Assembly: GCF_013359945.1 (NCBI RefSeq)
Contig: NZ_JABWCS010000217.1
Coordinates: forward strand, 62,001-126,000
DNA: 64,000 nucleotides
Source of the DNA: Paenibacillus agri
Lineage (GTDB): Bacteria > Bacillota > Bacilli > Paenibacillales > Paenibacillaceae
Direction of reading: 5' to 3'
A model generated the notes under the pieces. It was not told the DNA's origin. It worked only from the letters and a program-made list of their open reading frames with translations, and did not search any database. The position numbers were made by a program, and so were the translations under genes. Positions 42,209 through 50,962 of this stretch are shown in pieces. Position 1 is the stretch's first letter; each line of letters opens with the position of its first letter.

Positions 42209-43432
42209 TTACTGGTCATTCTTAGCTAAAAAGCGAATATTGACTGTTGTTCCCTTACCTTTAGAGCTTTTATAAAGAATCTCTCCATCATATTTTGCCA
42301 CGATATTAAAACAGATCATTAACCCTAAACCTGTTCCATTACTCTTTATTGAATAAAAAGGAGTGCCTAACAACTTCACCTCAGCTTCTGACATTCCACT
42401 GCCTTCATCGATGATTTTTATCTCGACAAAATTATTATTTCTCTTTGCTGTAACAGATACGGATTTACCAACATCCGAAGCTTCTAAAGCATTTTTTATT
42501 AAATTAATGAGCAGCTGCTTAAACTCAATTTTATTTATGGAAATAAAGCAATCTTCCTCCACGTCTATATGAATCTCATTATCAGATAGCATTGCATACG
42601 AATGGAGCAGACCTGACACACTCTCCAGAACTTCCTTCACATCGACTTTCTCTGTTGTTTGGTCTCCATTCGGTTTGGACAGTGTGAGAAATTGCGAGAT
42701 AATTTGTTCTACTGTGTTCAATTCATCTATCATTAATTTGAACTTGTTTTTGATAGGATCACTAAATGAAGCATCTTCTTTGTAAAACTGCAAAAAACCT
42801 CTAACTACTGTTACCGGATTTCTGATTTCATGTGCCACAGCAGCTGTTAAATGAGCGACCATCTTTAACCGCTCAGATTGCTGTAATTGTTCATAATAAA
42901 GTTGCTGACTTCTCATTCTTCTAAAAGAAAGATAAAAAATAAGAAATAATAAGGCTTGAGTAGCTATTATATTAATAAGATTACCTAGACTATCTTGATG
43001 TAAATATGCATATAAATTACCTCTATTAATATCAATCAAGAAGATATAACTAAAAGTAAGGGCTATCAATATTCCATTTACAATAAAAGAAAAATAAAAC
43101 AACTTTAAATCATAAAATAGAATAGAAAGAGCAGGAATGAGGCAAATAAAAATATAGGTGGACCAAGTCTGAGGATATAAAAAGAAAAGAAGATAGAAAT
43201 AAGCAAAGGCTAATAAAATGATGATCTTTCTGAGAAGATGCGTTTCATGCTTAGGGTAGATCAACAAAGAAACAGATACAAAGATTACACAAAAAACATG
43301 CAAAATGTACCCAAAAGTTATGCTATCGAGCTCTGTTGTAGAAAGTATTAATCCCGCAACCATAAGAACGATGATCATTGACATCACAATATAATATGTT
43401 TTTCGATTCACCGCACTGTACAATTCTTTCAT
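42209..43432 (-). CDS. sensor histidine kinase, sporulation-kinase (KinB-like) type
   Basis: A 407-residue membrane kinase. About six hydrophobic segments fill residues 12-165. HisKA has the phosphoacceptor in TAAVAHEIRNPVTVVRGFL near residue 200, and the HATPase domain has NLIKNALEAS, DEGSGM and GTGLGLMI. The HEIRNP box and short multi-pass N-terminus recall KinB, which feeds the Spo0A phosphorelay. No response regulator gene is adjacent, which fits an orphan kinase. It is AT-richer than its neighbours. Confidence 0.87.
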   Translation of the reverse strand: MKELYSAVNRKTYYIVMSMIIVLMVAGLILSTTELDSITFGYILHVFCVIFVSVSLLIYPKHETHLLRKIIILLAFAYFYLLFFLYPQTWSTYIFICLIPALSILFYDLKLFYFSFIVNGILIALTFSYIFLIDINRGNLYAYLHQDSLGNLINIIATQALLFLIFYLSFRRMRSQQLYYEQLQQSERLKMVAHLTAAVAHEIRNPVTVVRGFLQFYKEDASFSDPIKNKFKLMIDELNTVEQIISQFLTLSKPNGDQTTEKVDVKEVLESVSGLLHSYAMLSDNEIHIDVEEDCFISINKIEFKQLLINLIKNALEASDVGKSVSVTAKRNNNFVEIKIIDEGSGMSEAEVKLLGTPFYSIKSNGTGLGLMICFNIVAKYDGEILYKSSKGKGTTVNIRFLAKNDQ

Positions 43433-43519
43433 GAATTCACCACATAATTTAATTTCTAATATATTAATTATATCAGCGAGCTTCTGAAAGTGGTAATAAA
43501 ACTACATGAATCGACTTAT

Positions 43520-44149
43520 TCAATCTATTAATGATTCCATCAACTCAAAGAAATATCTGGATTCATGAGTCCTATTAAGACTGTACCAGGCATCTAACGT
43601 TGTTGGAAAAAACACATCCAGAGCTTTCAAGACATGAACAGTAAACTCCAACGGGGCCATTCCAGATGCAGTGATCAGGTTTTCATCCGTTACAGCAGAC
43701 TTCATTTGGTAATTCTCTTCGCCCGTATAAGTGGGGCAGATCATTTTAAGATAATCCAGATCATTACTTGTATGCGCACGCGAATTCAGTAGCCCTGCCT
43801 GGGCAAGGCCCACCGTAGCACCACAAATCGCTGCAACTACTATTCCTTCCTGTAAACATCTCTCGGTGATTTTTAAAATGGGCTCATGAATGGTTTCTGT
43901 CCATGTCTCTCCACCGGGTAAAATCAAGGTATCTGTGCTTTCAATGCTGCACTCATCCAGCTTGATGTCAGGCAGTATTTTCAATCCGCCCATGGTTGTT
44001 ACAGGCGTTTTTTCAATACCCACGGTAACTATTTTTGATGGAGCCAGCCCTTTCTTATAATATCTTCCCGAGTTCAGCTCGGCCGTTAAGTAACCTATTT
44101 CCCAGTCTGCCATTGTGTCAAATACATAGAGGTATACCGTATGATTCAT
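43520..44149 (-). CDS. DJ-1/PfpI family protein
   Basis: A 209-residue protein of the class I glutamine amidotransferase-like fold. The nucleophile elbow is AAICGATVGLAQAG with its cysteine, preceded by LILPGGETW and followed by ENLITASGMAPLEF. Such proteins include peptidases, chaperones and glyoxalases; the exact role is unknown. ATG 44149 is chosen because AAGGAGAG lies nine bases upstream, while the TTG at 44155 is too close to it. A terminator-like hairpin lies upstream in its leader. Confidence 0.87.
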   Translation of the reverse strand: MNHTVYLYVFDTMADWEIGYLTAELNSGRYYKKGLAPSKIVTVGIEKTPVTTMGGLKILPDIKLDECSIESTDTLILPGGETWTETIHEPILKITERCLQEGIVVAAICGATVGLAQAGLLNSRAHTSNDLDYLKMICPTYTGEENYQMKSAVTDENLITASGMAPLEFTVHVLKALDVFFPTTLDAWYSLNRTHESRYFFELMESLID

Positions 44150-44230
44150 TCTCAAGCTCTCCTTATTTTACAATTCGTCCAGTGATACCACGACTTCGTT
44201 GGTGATCAATGATTATCATCATTATAAAAA

Positions 44231-44261
44231 AGCATCACTGACATCTGCTGTCAGTGATGCT
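44231..44261 (-). terminator. terminator-like hairpin in leader of PfpI gene
   Basis: AGCATCACTGACA (44231-44243) and its exact complement (44249-44261) flank TCTGC. On the minus strand a run of T follows (GCTTTTTTAT). No minus-strand gene lies upstream, so it is either an attenuator of the PfpI gene or the trace of a short unrecognised transcript. Confidence 0.6.
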
Positions 44262-44327
44262 ATGTATTATATAATTGGATTATAAATCTATAGTGAATAT
44301 AACAACTAATCTTAAGGGGGCACGATA

Positions 44328-45770
44328 TTGATTAAAGCCACTATTCAAGATCTTCCAGAAAACCACGGTTTAACTTCAAAACATTTATTATCGTTCTTTA
44401 AAAAAGTCCAAGAGTCTAATTTAGATATAAATAGCTTTATTTTAATGAAAGACGGGCAGGCTATTTCTCAATTCTATCGGAAGCCTTATCGAAAGGATAC
44501 ACCACAATTATTATTCTCTCTTAGTAAAAGCTTTACATCTATTGCAGTAGGAATAGCTTGGGATGAAGGATACTTCGACTTACACGATAAGGTGATCTCG
44601 TTCTTCCCAGACAAACTTCCTGATCATATATCGCCTAATTTGTCACAGATGACAATACATCATCTCTTATCAATGACTGCTGGTCACCAAGATAATATTT
44701 ATGGCGAAGTGATAAAGCATTCTGACTGGATAGCATCATTCCTCTCCCAAGAGGTACATCATGTGCCAGGAAGTTATTATCGATATAGTACGCACTCTAC
44801 TTACATGCTATCTTCTATTGTTGAAAAAGTGACCGGTCAAAATTTAGTCGATTTCTTGATGCCTCGATTGTTCGAACCTCTAGAGATTCCCAGACCGTCG
44901 TGGGAGACTTGTCCAAAGGGGATTACAGCGGGGGGTATGGGGTTAAGTATTTCAACCGAAGGCATTGCAAGATTTGGCCAAATGCTGTTAGAGAAAGGTT
45001 TGTTCAATAATAAACGAATTGTATCTGAGAAATACATTAACCTCGCCACGTCAAAAAATGCTGATACGATGCGAGACGAGGATAGAATTGATTTTTCAAA
45101 AGGTTACGGTTATCAATTATTTCTATGTCGTAGCGATTGTTTCATGGGTAATGGTAGATACGGACAGCTTTGCTTTGTAGCTCCTAAGGAGAGGATAGTG
45201 ATCGCAGCGACCTCATGCCTACCTAGTATGAAGCATCTACAATCGCTTTTGGATCTGATATATGAATATATCCTTGGGCAAATTAATTATGAGACTTCTT
45301 CTAATTTAAAAGATGAACTTGCATTACAAAAATACCTTTCTAACATAGCTTACCCCCTCCCAGTATCTAAAGATTTAATAGACAAAGAGTTAGTTTTCAA
45401 GGATGCCCGATATTCTATCCACAAAAATCCTCAATGTATAGAGGAAGTCCGTTTCTCTTTCCAAAACAATCAGCTAGAGTTCCAAATGATGTACGACAAC
45501 AAAGTAAATAAGGGCTATTTGTTTGAGTTCGGCACTCTTTTTCATGGACAAGACTTATTCACGAAAGATTTGGCGCTCCACGATCAAGAAGTAGCTACTC
45601 ACGCATATTGGTGTGGCGAAGATACCTTGGTGCTCACTTTGTTTTACATTGAAACGCCCTATGTGATCAAATACAATATTTCTACTAAAAATAAAACCAT
45701 TGAACTCCAATGTTCCAACAATGCATCTCTTGATACTCAAGATTACAAAATAACTGGAGTATTATTATGA
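44328..45770 (+). CDS. beta-lactamase-family serine hydrolase
   Basis: A 480-residue class C beta-lactamase/esterase-like protein with no signal peptide. The SxxK motif is S64-L-S-K67 in FSLSKSFTSI, and the tyrosine motif is in YRYSTHSTYMLSSIVEKVTG. The C-terminal ~150 residues form an added beta-rich domain. Cytosolic relatives hydrolyse esters or D-amino-acid peptides. The start is TTG 44328, with AAGGGGGCACG before it. The gene is AT-rich compared with much of the window, which may point to more recent arrival. Confidence 0.84.
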   Translation: MIKATIQDLPENHGLTSKHLLSFFKKVQESNLDINSFILMKDGQAISQFYRKPYRKDTPQLLFSLSKSFTSIAVGIAWDEGYFDLHDKVISFFPDKLPDHISPNLSQMTIHHLLSMTAGHQDNIYGEVIKHSDWIASFLSQEVHHVPGSYYRYSTHSTYMLSSIVEKVTGQNLVDFLMPRLFEPLEIPRPSWETCPKGITAGGMGLSISTEGIARFGQMLLEKGLFNNKRIVSEKYINLATSKNADTMRDEDRIDFSKGYGYQLFLCRSDCFMGNGRYGQLCFVAPKERIVIAATSCLPSMKHLQSLLDLIYEYILGQINYETSSNLKDELALQKYLSNIAYPLPVSKDLIDKELVFKDARYSIHKNPQCIEEVRFSFQNNQLEFQMMYDNKVNKGYLFEFGTLFHGQDLFTKDLALHDQEVATHAYWCGEDTLVLTLFYIETPYVIKYNISTKNKTIELQCSNNASLDTQDYKITGVLL

Positions 45771-45831
45771 AATTACAATTTAACTAACGAATGTTTCAAA
45801 AATCAATCTTCAAATCCGCAAGAGTGTCCGC

Positions 45832-46821
45832 TTAATCTATTCTTATTCCAATATTACCGAACTGCTCGCCCTGCTGCATTCTGTGAAATGCCTCGGCGGT
45901 ATCTTGTAAGGGATATATCCGATCAATGATCGGACGGAGACCGTGGCGTTCCATAAATTGCAGCATATCAGCAAACTCCTCGCTGCTTCCCATAGAGGTA
46001 CCAATGATACTGATTTGCGGGAAAAATATGGACCGAACGGGGATCTCTATTCGATCTCCCGAGCTTGCGCCAAACGTGACAATACGGCCATTGGGTCTAA
46101 TAATGTCAAAATAATGCGGGAACGTCGCAGGTCCGATGCTGTCGAGGATGAGATCCACGCTGTTCCCGTTCATACTTTCCTTCCAATCACCATTACTGTC
46201 AAATGCATAATGAGCCCCATGTGCGAGGGCAGCTTGTCTTTTCGCCTCACTGCGTGACGTTACACTAACACGTGCTCCCGCCGCTAACGCCATCATCATG
46301 GCATAGGTCGCAACACCACCGCCGATGCCAGGAATAAGAACGTGCTCCCCTTGCTGTAAGCGGCCCCTCGTGAACAGAGCCCGATAGGCGGTCAAGGCAG
46401 ACAGGGGTAGCACACCCGCTTCTTCCCAAGACAGGTACGCAGGCTTGCTGATGGCATTCTGTGCAGGAATGATGATCGACTCGGCGAATGTACCTTCTGA
46501 AGGGCCACCCACAATGGCTGGAATGTGCGGAACATTGTCGACAGATTCCCATCCGAGACACGGGTTAATGATGACATCGGCACCCACTGTATGGTTGGAT
46601 ACACCTTCACCTACTGCTTCAATCTTGCCCGCGCCATCAGAACCCATAATCAGAGGGTCATCCTGTTCTGTCCGACCGGCCATGATGAACAAGTCCCTAT
46701 GATTCAGCCCTGCCGCCTTTATCCTTACTTTCACTTCTCCAGCCCCCGGCTGTCTATCTGTAATATCTTTATATTTCAGGCCCTTCAGGCCACTTTTTCC
46801 GGCATGTACAATTGCTTTCAT
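45832..46821 (-). CDS. zinc-binding-type alcohol dehydrogenase (YogA-like MDR)
   Basis: A 329-residue medium-chain dehydrogenase/reductase. The N-domain has GLNHRDLFIMAGRTEQDDPLI (as GLNHRDLFIMAGR) and MGSDGAGKIEAVGEG; the Rossmann domain has LIPGIGGGVATYAM. The clear catalytic zinc ligands are partly missing, so zinc dependence is uncertain. The true start is ATG 46821 after AAAGGAG, not the longer frame from 46956. It is divergent from the LysR gene and probably controlled by it. Confidence 0.88.
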   Translation of the reverse strand: MKAIVHAGKSGLKGLKYKDITDRQPGAGEVKVRIKAAGLNHRDLFIMAGRTEQDDPLIMGSDGAGKIEAVGEGVSNHTVGADVIINPCLGWESVDNVPHIPAIVGGPSEGTFAESIIIPAQNAISKPAYLSWEEAGVLPLSALTAYRALFTRGRLQQGEHVLIPGIGGGVATYAMMMALAAGARVSVTSRSEAKRQAALAHGAHYAFDSNGDWKESMNGNSVDLILDSIGPATFPHYFDIIRPNGRIVTFGASSGDRIEIPVRSIFFPQISIIGTSMGSSEEFADMLQFMERHGLRPIIDRIYPLQDTAEAFHRMQQGEQFGNIGIRID

Positions 46822-46931
46822 TTTGATTACTCCTTTAATCGTTGTTAATGAATATATATAAGATGAACAGAAGAGATTAACAGAAAGTGAGGAGGAATGG
46901 AGGGGAATGATTGGAACTGTAGGAGCGTAGC

Positions 46932-47001
46932 GTTCGCCTTTGTCTGCTGATTTCAACCGCTAGAAGCGGTTTAATCGAAGAAATCTGGAGACAACAGCGA
47001 C
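46932..47001. repeat. long imperfect hairpin, possible intergenic repeat
   Basis: The outer arms TTGTCTGCTGATTTC (46940-46954) and GAAATCTGGAGACAA (46980-46994) pair at 12 of 15 positions, and perfect inner arms AACCGC (46955-46960) and GCGGTT (46966-46971) flank TAGAA. GTTCGC before and GCGACC after extend the pairing. It resembles small intergenic repeats recalled in Paenibacillus genomes. It lies in the 46822-47159 gap, where no gene was found. Confidence 0.5.
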
Positions 47002-47159
47002 CGGAAGTCCAAACATTCACCGTAGTGACGACCGAGCTTTACGTTCGGATCTTAAGTTCATCGTATATAGTGAATTGTACATAGAGGACACAATCCAGTA
47101 AAATGATCAAAAATGAAGGCGACTATCATAAAGAATCATACCAGGCAGGTGGCGTGGAA

Positions 47160-48014
47160 ATGGAAAGTGGAGATTTGAGAATATTTCAAGCCGTTGCACG
47201 CGAGGGCACCATAACCAAGGCTGCGCAAGCCTTGAACTACGTCCAGTCCAATGTGACGAGCCGAATACAACACCTTGAGGCTGAGCTGAAGCTCCCTCTC
47301 TTTCGTCGATCTAATCGGGGGATGACACTAACAGCGGCAGGTAAGAACTTGCTGGAGTATACGGATAAAATACTTACGCTGATGGACGAAGCTGTAAAAT
47401 CCACACAATACTCGGAACATCCTGCGGGCCTTCTCCGCTTAGGGTCTATCGAAGCGACAGCGGTTATTCACCTGACCCCTCTTCTGACCGAGTATCATTT
47501 ACGATATCCCGATGTCAATCTATCACTAGTAACGGGCGAAACACATGGTCTCTTACAAAAGGTGCTTGATTATGAGCTAGATGGAGCCTTTGTGTATGGG
47601 CCAATTGACCAGCCTGATATAGATTATATTGCGGCTTTCGACGAGGAATTGGTGCTGATCTCACAACCGGATAAAAGCGACTTGCACGAACTACTTACGA
47701 AGCCGATGTTATTCTTCGACGTTGGATGTACACACCGGGCAAAAGCTGAACGCTTCCTAAGTGAGAGCGGGATCAGCTCTTATCAGATTATGGAGTTTGG
47801 AACGTTGGAAGTGATTCTAAATGGGGTTGCCGCCGGACTCGGCGTGTCTTTGCTACCCCAATCGTCGATTACCAAGGCGGAAGAGGCGGGAGCTATCGCT
47901 TCCCACCGTTTGCCTGAAGGGTATCGAAATTTACAGGTATGGTTTGTGCATCGCCGGGATTCGGTTTTCTCCAGTGCATTGTCAAGCTTACTTCAAATGA
48001 TAGAACAGGCTTAG
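47160..48014 (+). CDS. LysR family transcriptional regulator
   Basis: A 284-residue regulator. The N-terminal winged HTH (1-60) reads LRIFQAVAREGTITKAAQAL and SNVTSRIQHLEAELKLPLF, and the C-terminal periplasmic-binding-type effector domain spans 85-280. The ATG at 47160 is used because it matches the usual LysR N-terminus; an upstream ATG at 47103 would add 19 atypical residues. It is divergent from the YogA-like dehydrogenase, the usual LysR target arrangement. It is of the CzcR/YwqM-like group by its overall pattern. Confidence 0.9.
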   Translation: MESGDLRIFQAVAREGTITKAAQALNYVQSNVTSRIQHLEAELKLPLFRRSNRGMTLTAAGKNLLEYTDKILTLMDEAVKSTQYSEHPAGLLRLGSIEATAVIHLTPLLTEYHLRYPDVNLSLVTGETHGLLQKVLDYELDGAFVYGPIDQPDIDYIAAFDEELVLISQPDKSDLHELLTKPMLFFDVGCTHRAKAERFLSESGISSYQIMEFGTLEVILNGVAAGLGVSLLPQSSITKAEEAGAIASHRLPEGYRNLQVWFVHRRDSVFSSALSSLLQMIEQA

Positions 48015-48058
48015 AAGCAAGTATTAGCTCCATTAAGCATCTTCTGATCTGGTGCCCT

Positions 48059-48922
48059 TTAACGAAGTTTAAAGTTTATTGGAAGTCGTTTCTCCAAAAA
48101 ACATTGCAGCTCTTTGCTCTTTTCCTCTCCATTCGGAAATGAAACGATCCTGTTTAGCAGCAGCCACCTTAAAGCAGCGATGCTTTCAAATACATTCAGT
48201 TCAATATCTTCAAAGGGTTGCTGAGATAAATAGGCCGACTTGAACCAGTTGTATTCATTCTCTCCTAAAGATATTAACAGCAGAACAGCGGACCACGCTA
48301 CATCGTAACGGATATCTCCCACTTGAACATTAGTCCAATCGATTATAGTGATCTCATGATCTTTAAGAAGAATATTCCCTAAGTTAAAATCACCATGAAT
48401 TAGCCTGCGTTCTCGATCTGGATAGGTTCCTCTCAAGCTTTCCAGTATAATCATAATATCTTGATGCTGTTCAATATCGGGAAAATACTGATTTATAATT
48501 ATATCAATGATTTCACCCCCGGTATCACTATCCAATCCAAGATGATGGGTTGGGGTATGGTGAATCTGATATAGAACCCTTGCAAATTGTTCGATTTGAC
48601 GCTTTGATGGTTTATCGACTGGATAGCCTGAAAAATCAGTGGCTAGAACTTCTGTCCCCGTATCTGTTCTTCCCCAACCAACAGGCGTTGGGACAGGTAA
48701 TCCTGCAATCTGTGCATTAAATAAGAACTTATATTGTTGATGTGCTTGTGAATTAAAAAGTTGTTTCCATACCTTTAACACATACTTAGGTTCATCCTTC
48801 TTCTGCAGTAATAATATATCGGCTTCAAATCCAGTTGTTATTTCACGGAAAGTAATATCCATTCCTTGATTTAGCCACTCAGCGAAAGATGGTTCTTGCT
48901 CACTCCATTGAACATTGATCAC
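48059..48922 (-). CDS. aminoglycoside phosphotransferase (APH) family kinase
   Basis: A 287-residue protein kinase-like enzyme. The catalytic loop is LIHGDFNLGNILL, and the metal-binding site is TIIDWTNVQVGDIRYDVAW. The N-lobe has the ITTGFEADILLL region. Family members phosphorylate antibiotics, choline, homoserine or sugars; nothing here points to resistance. It is convergent with the LysR gene, with 44 bases between them. Confidence 0.85.
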   Translation of the reverse strand: MINVQWSEQEPSFAEWLNQGMDITFREITTGFEADILLLQKKDEPKYVLKVWKQLFNSQAHQQYKFLFNAQIAGLPVPTPVGWGRTDTGTEVLATDFSGYPVDKPSKRQIEQFARVLYQIHHTPTHHLGLDSDTGGEIIDIIINQYFPDIEQHQDIMIILESLRGTYPDRERRLIHGDFNLGNILLKDHEITIIDWTNVQVGDIRYDVAWSAVLLLISLGENEYNWFKSAYLSQQPFEDIELNVFESIAALRWLLLNRIVSFPNGEEKSKELQCFLEKRLPINFKLR

Positions 48923-49069
48923 AGTGAATCCTCCGATCTCTAATTCCTTTTTGGCTAATGCAAAAGGTTGCTCAGCCGTAGCTTAATTGTAAATATTAGG
49001 TGGTCATTCTTTCAACATAAAATCGAGAGAATGATCGCTACCGCTCACTATATCAACATTATGCAAAAA

Positions 49070-49098
49070 CAGGGCATCCCCAACATAGGTATGCCCTG
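49070..49098 (-). terminator. terminator after cytosolic GH16 gene
   Basis: CAGGGCAT (49070-49077) and ATGCCCTG (49091-49098) form a perfect stem with a 13-base loop. On the minus strand TTTTTG follows. Confidence 0.75.
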
Positions 49099-49132
49099 GC
49101 CTTTTCAATCTAATCAATCATCAAGGTCTAGC

Positions 49133-49876
49133 TTATTGGTACAGCCAGATCCCCGAAACGGTCATAACCGCCGGCAGCGAAGATTCATCCACGGCTACAT
49201 TGTCATACCACCCACCCACCGCAAGGTTAAGTAGCAGATAAAAAGGCTCGTCAAAAGGCGTTACGCCTGGCTCCAGGCGATGCTCGGCATAGCAATGCCC
49301 GTCTACCAGCCATCGCATCTTGTCAGCGTCCCATTCAAGCGCATAATCACGAAATTGATTAATCGTTCCGTCTTCTAATTGGTAGGAGAACTCCTCAATG
49401 ACTTTATGTTCCCAGTCCTTACCGTAGTGCAGCGTGCCAAAGATTTGCTGGGGCAAGCGGCCTTTCGCTTCCAGAATATCAATCTCACCGGAGGCGGGCC
49501 AAGGTCCGTAAGCCTGGTCTTGGGGCAGCAGCCAGATGGCAGGCCATATCCCCTGCCCTACAGGCAGCTTTGCACGTACGACTAGCTTACCGTAGCAGAA
49601 AGAAAAATGGTCCTTTGTATCCAAACGGGCCGAAGTATATGCAAACTTCCGTCCCGCTAGTTCTATGCTTTCACTGCGCGCGCACAGGTTCAAACCATAT
49701 TCATCGAAATACAGATTGCTGGAATGATCACTATAAAACTGCTGCTCGTTGTTGCCCCAACCCGTATCTATAGGATTGCCGTTGTCATCAAGCAAGTCAT
49801 TCCCGATGCGTATATTCCACGCTTTCAAATCAGCACTTTGCTTTAAGAAATTCTGCTCCCATACTAGCTTGTTCAT
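49133..49876 (-). CDS. GH16 beta-glucanase without signal peptide
   Basis: A 247-residue glycoside hydrolase family 16 enzyme. It has GWGNNEQQFYSD, RAKLPVGQGIWPAIWLLP, the catalytic GEIDILEAKGR (E-x-D-x-x-E form) and a late LLNLAVGGWYDN. It lacks any signal peptide, so it probably works in the cytosol on imported beta-1,3 or mixed-link oligosaccharides. It is clearly related to the GH16 domain of the secreted enzyme at 57279-59903. It is divergent from the sugar ABC transporter operon. Confidence 0.9.
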   Translation of the reverse strand: MNKLVWEQNFLKQSADLKAWNIRIGNDLLDDNGNPIDTGWGNNEQQFYSDHSSNLYFDEYGLNLCARSESIELAGRKFAYTSARLDTKDHFSFCYGKLVVRAKLPVGQGIWPAIWLLPQDQAYGPWPASGEIDILEAKGRLPQQIFGTLHYGKDWEHKVIEEFSYQLEDGTINQFRDYALEWDADKMRWLVDGHCYAEHRLEPGVTPFDEPFYLLLNLAVGGWYDNVAVDESSLPAVMTVSGIWLYQ

Positions 49877-49940
49877 CCTTCACACACTCCCCTCATTTAA
49901 TCACAGCATACTTAAATTTTGCGGCTGATCAACCAAATCT

Positions 49941-49977
49941 AAAAAAATGGGATAGGGTCCATAATCATGGGCTTTTT
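49941..49977. promoter_or_regulatory. AAAAAAATGGG motif region between GH16 and ABC genes
   Basis: AAAAAAATGGGATA (49941-49954) and a second ATCATGGGCTTTTTTT (49964-49979) lie between the divergent GH16 and ABC genes. The same AAAAAAATGGG occurs at 57157-57167 before the secreted glucanase, with a second ATGGGCTT on the other strand. This is a candidate site for the YesN-type regulator, by inference. Confidence 0.4.
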
Positions 49978-50023
49978 TTCCTATGCGCATTTTCATACGA
50001 TGAAATAGAAAGGGGGACGGAAC

Positions 50024-50944
50024 ATGTTCCAATACAGAACGGGACAAATGAAAGCGCTTCTTAAGCAGTGGCAATTGCAAAGCATGGTCATTCCAGGAAT
50101 CATCTGGATGTTTATCTTTTGTTATATTCCCATGTTTTGGCTCATTATTGCATTTATGGATTACAGTATCGCCAAGCCCTTATTTGATTCACCGTTTGTC
50201 GGTCTGAAGCACTTTCAGGATTTTTTATCGGATGAGCGCTTCTGGCGTTCGATCCGTAATACCTTGGGGATGAGCAGCATCAAGCTGATCTTGGGCTTTC
50301 CCATTCCTATCTTGTTTGCCTTACTGCTTAATGAAATACGGAGTCTTCGATTTAAGCGTACGGTTCAAACCATTTCGTACCTGCCGCACTTTATTGCCTG
50401 GACGATCTTTGGCGGGATTGCGCTCAACTGGCTGGGCGAGGGGGGTGTGATCAATCAGCTGATGATGGCGATCGGAGTCCAGGAACGCGAAATCCTGTTT
50501 AACAGCGAGCCCAAGTACTTTTGGTGGATTACCTTTTTCACCGATACGCTGAAAGAAACGGGATGGAGCGCCATTATCTACATAGCAGCAATATCCGGTA
50601 TTGATCCGGGGCTGTACGAAGCGGCCGAGCTGGATGGCGCAAATCGGTGGCAGCGGATGTGGCATATCACCATTCAGAGCATACGCCCCACCATCGCTAT
50701 TCTGTTCATCCTCGCTGTCAGCGGGATCCTCGGTAGTAACTTTGAGCAGATCTTTATGTTGAAGAACAACATGAATATGCGAATGGCGGAAAGCCTGGAC
50801 TTGTACATCTACAACATGGGGTTGGTATCCGGGCGTCATTCCTTCTCAACAGCCGTCCTGTTCGCCCGCTCTATTGTAGCGCTAGGTTTGCTATTTTTGG
50901 CTAATTCCACAGCTAAAAAACTTACCGGCGATAGCATTTTTTAA
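50024..50944 (+). CDS. ABC sugar permease, LplB-type
   Basis: A 306-residue membrane protein with six hydrophobic segments. It has the FIFCYIPMFWLIIAFMDYS start typical of LplB-like permeases and the EAA loop in LYEAAELDGANRWQRMWHIT (as EAAELDGANRWQRM). Together with the YtcP-type partner it would import a glucan oligosaccharide; the ATPase is not local, and a shared MsmX-type ATPase is likely. AAAGGGGGACGG precedes the ATG. A cre-like site lies inside the first codons. Confidence 0.93.
   Translation: MFQYRTGQMKALLKQWQLQSMVIPGIIWMFIFCYIPMFWLIIAFMDYSIAKPLFDSPFVGLKHFQDFLSDERFWRSIRNTLGMSSIKLILGFPIPILFALLLNEIRSLRFKRTVQTISYLPHFIAWTIFGGIALNWLGEGGVINQLMMAIGVQEREILFNSEPKYFWWITFFTDTLKETGWSAIIYIAAISGIDPGLYEAAELDGANRWQRMWHITIQSIRPTIAILFILAVSGILGSNFEQIFMLKNNMNMRMAESLDLYIYNMGLVSGRHSFSTAVLFARSIVALGLLFLANSTAKKLTGDSIF
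50049..50062 (+). promoter_or_regulatory. possible cre (CcpA) site inside permease gene
   Basis: TGAAAGCGCTTCTT matches the TGAAANCGNTTNCA consensus at 10 of 12 fixed positions and lies just after the ATG, where CcpA can block elongation. Confidence 0.4.
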
Positions 50945-50962
50945 AAGGGGGAGGACAGAGGT

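Noticed and set aside
49903..49996. 31-codon minus-strand frame ending just before the cytosolic GH16 ribosome site
   Set aside because: No ribosome site precedes it, the length is easily reached by chance, and it overlaps the shared AAAAAAATGGG motif.
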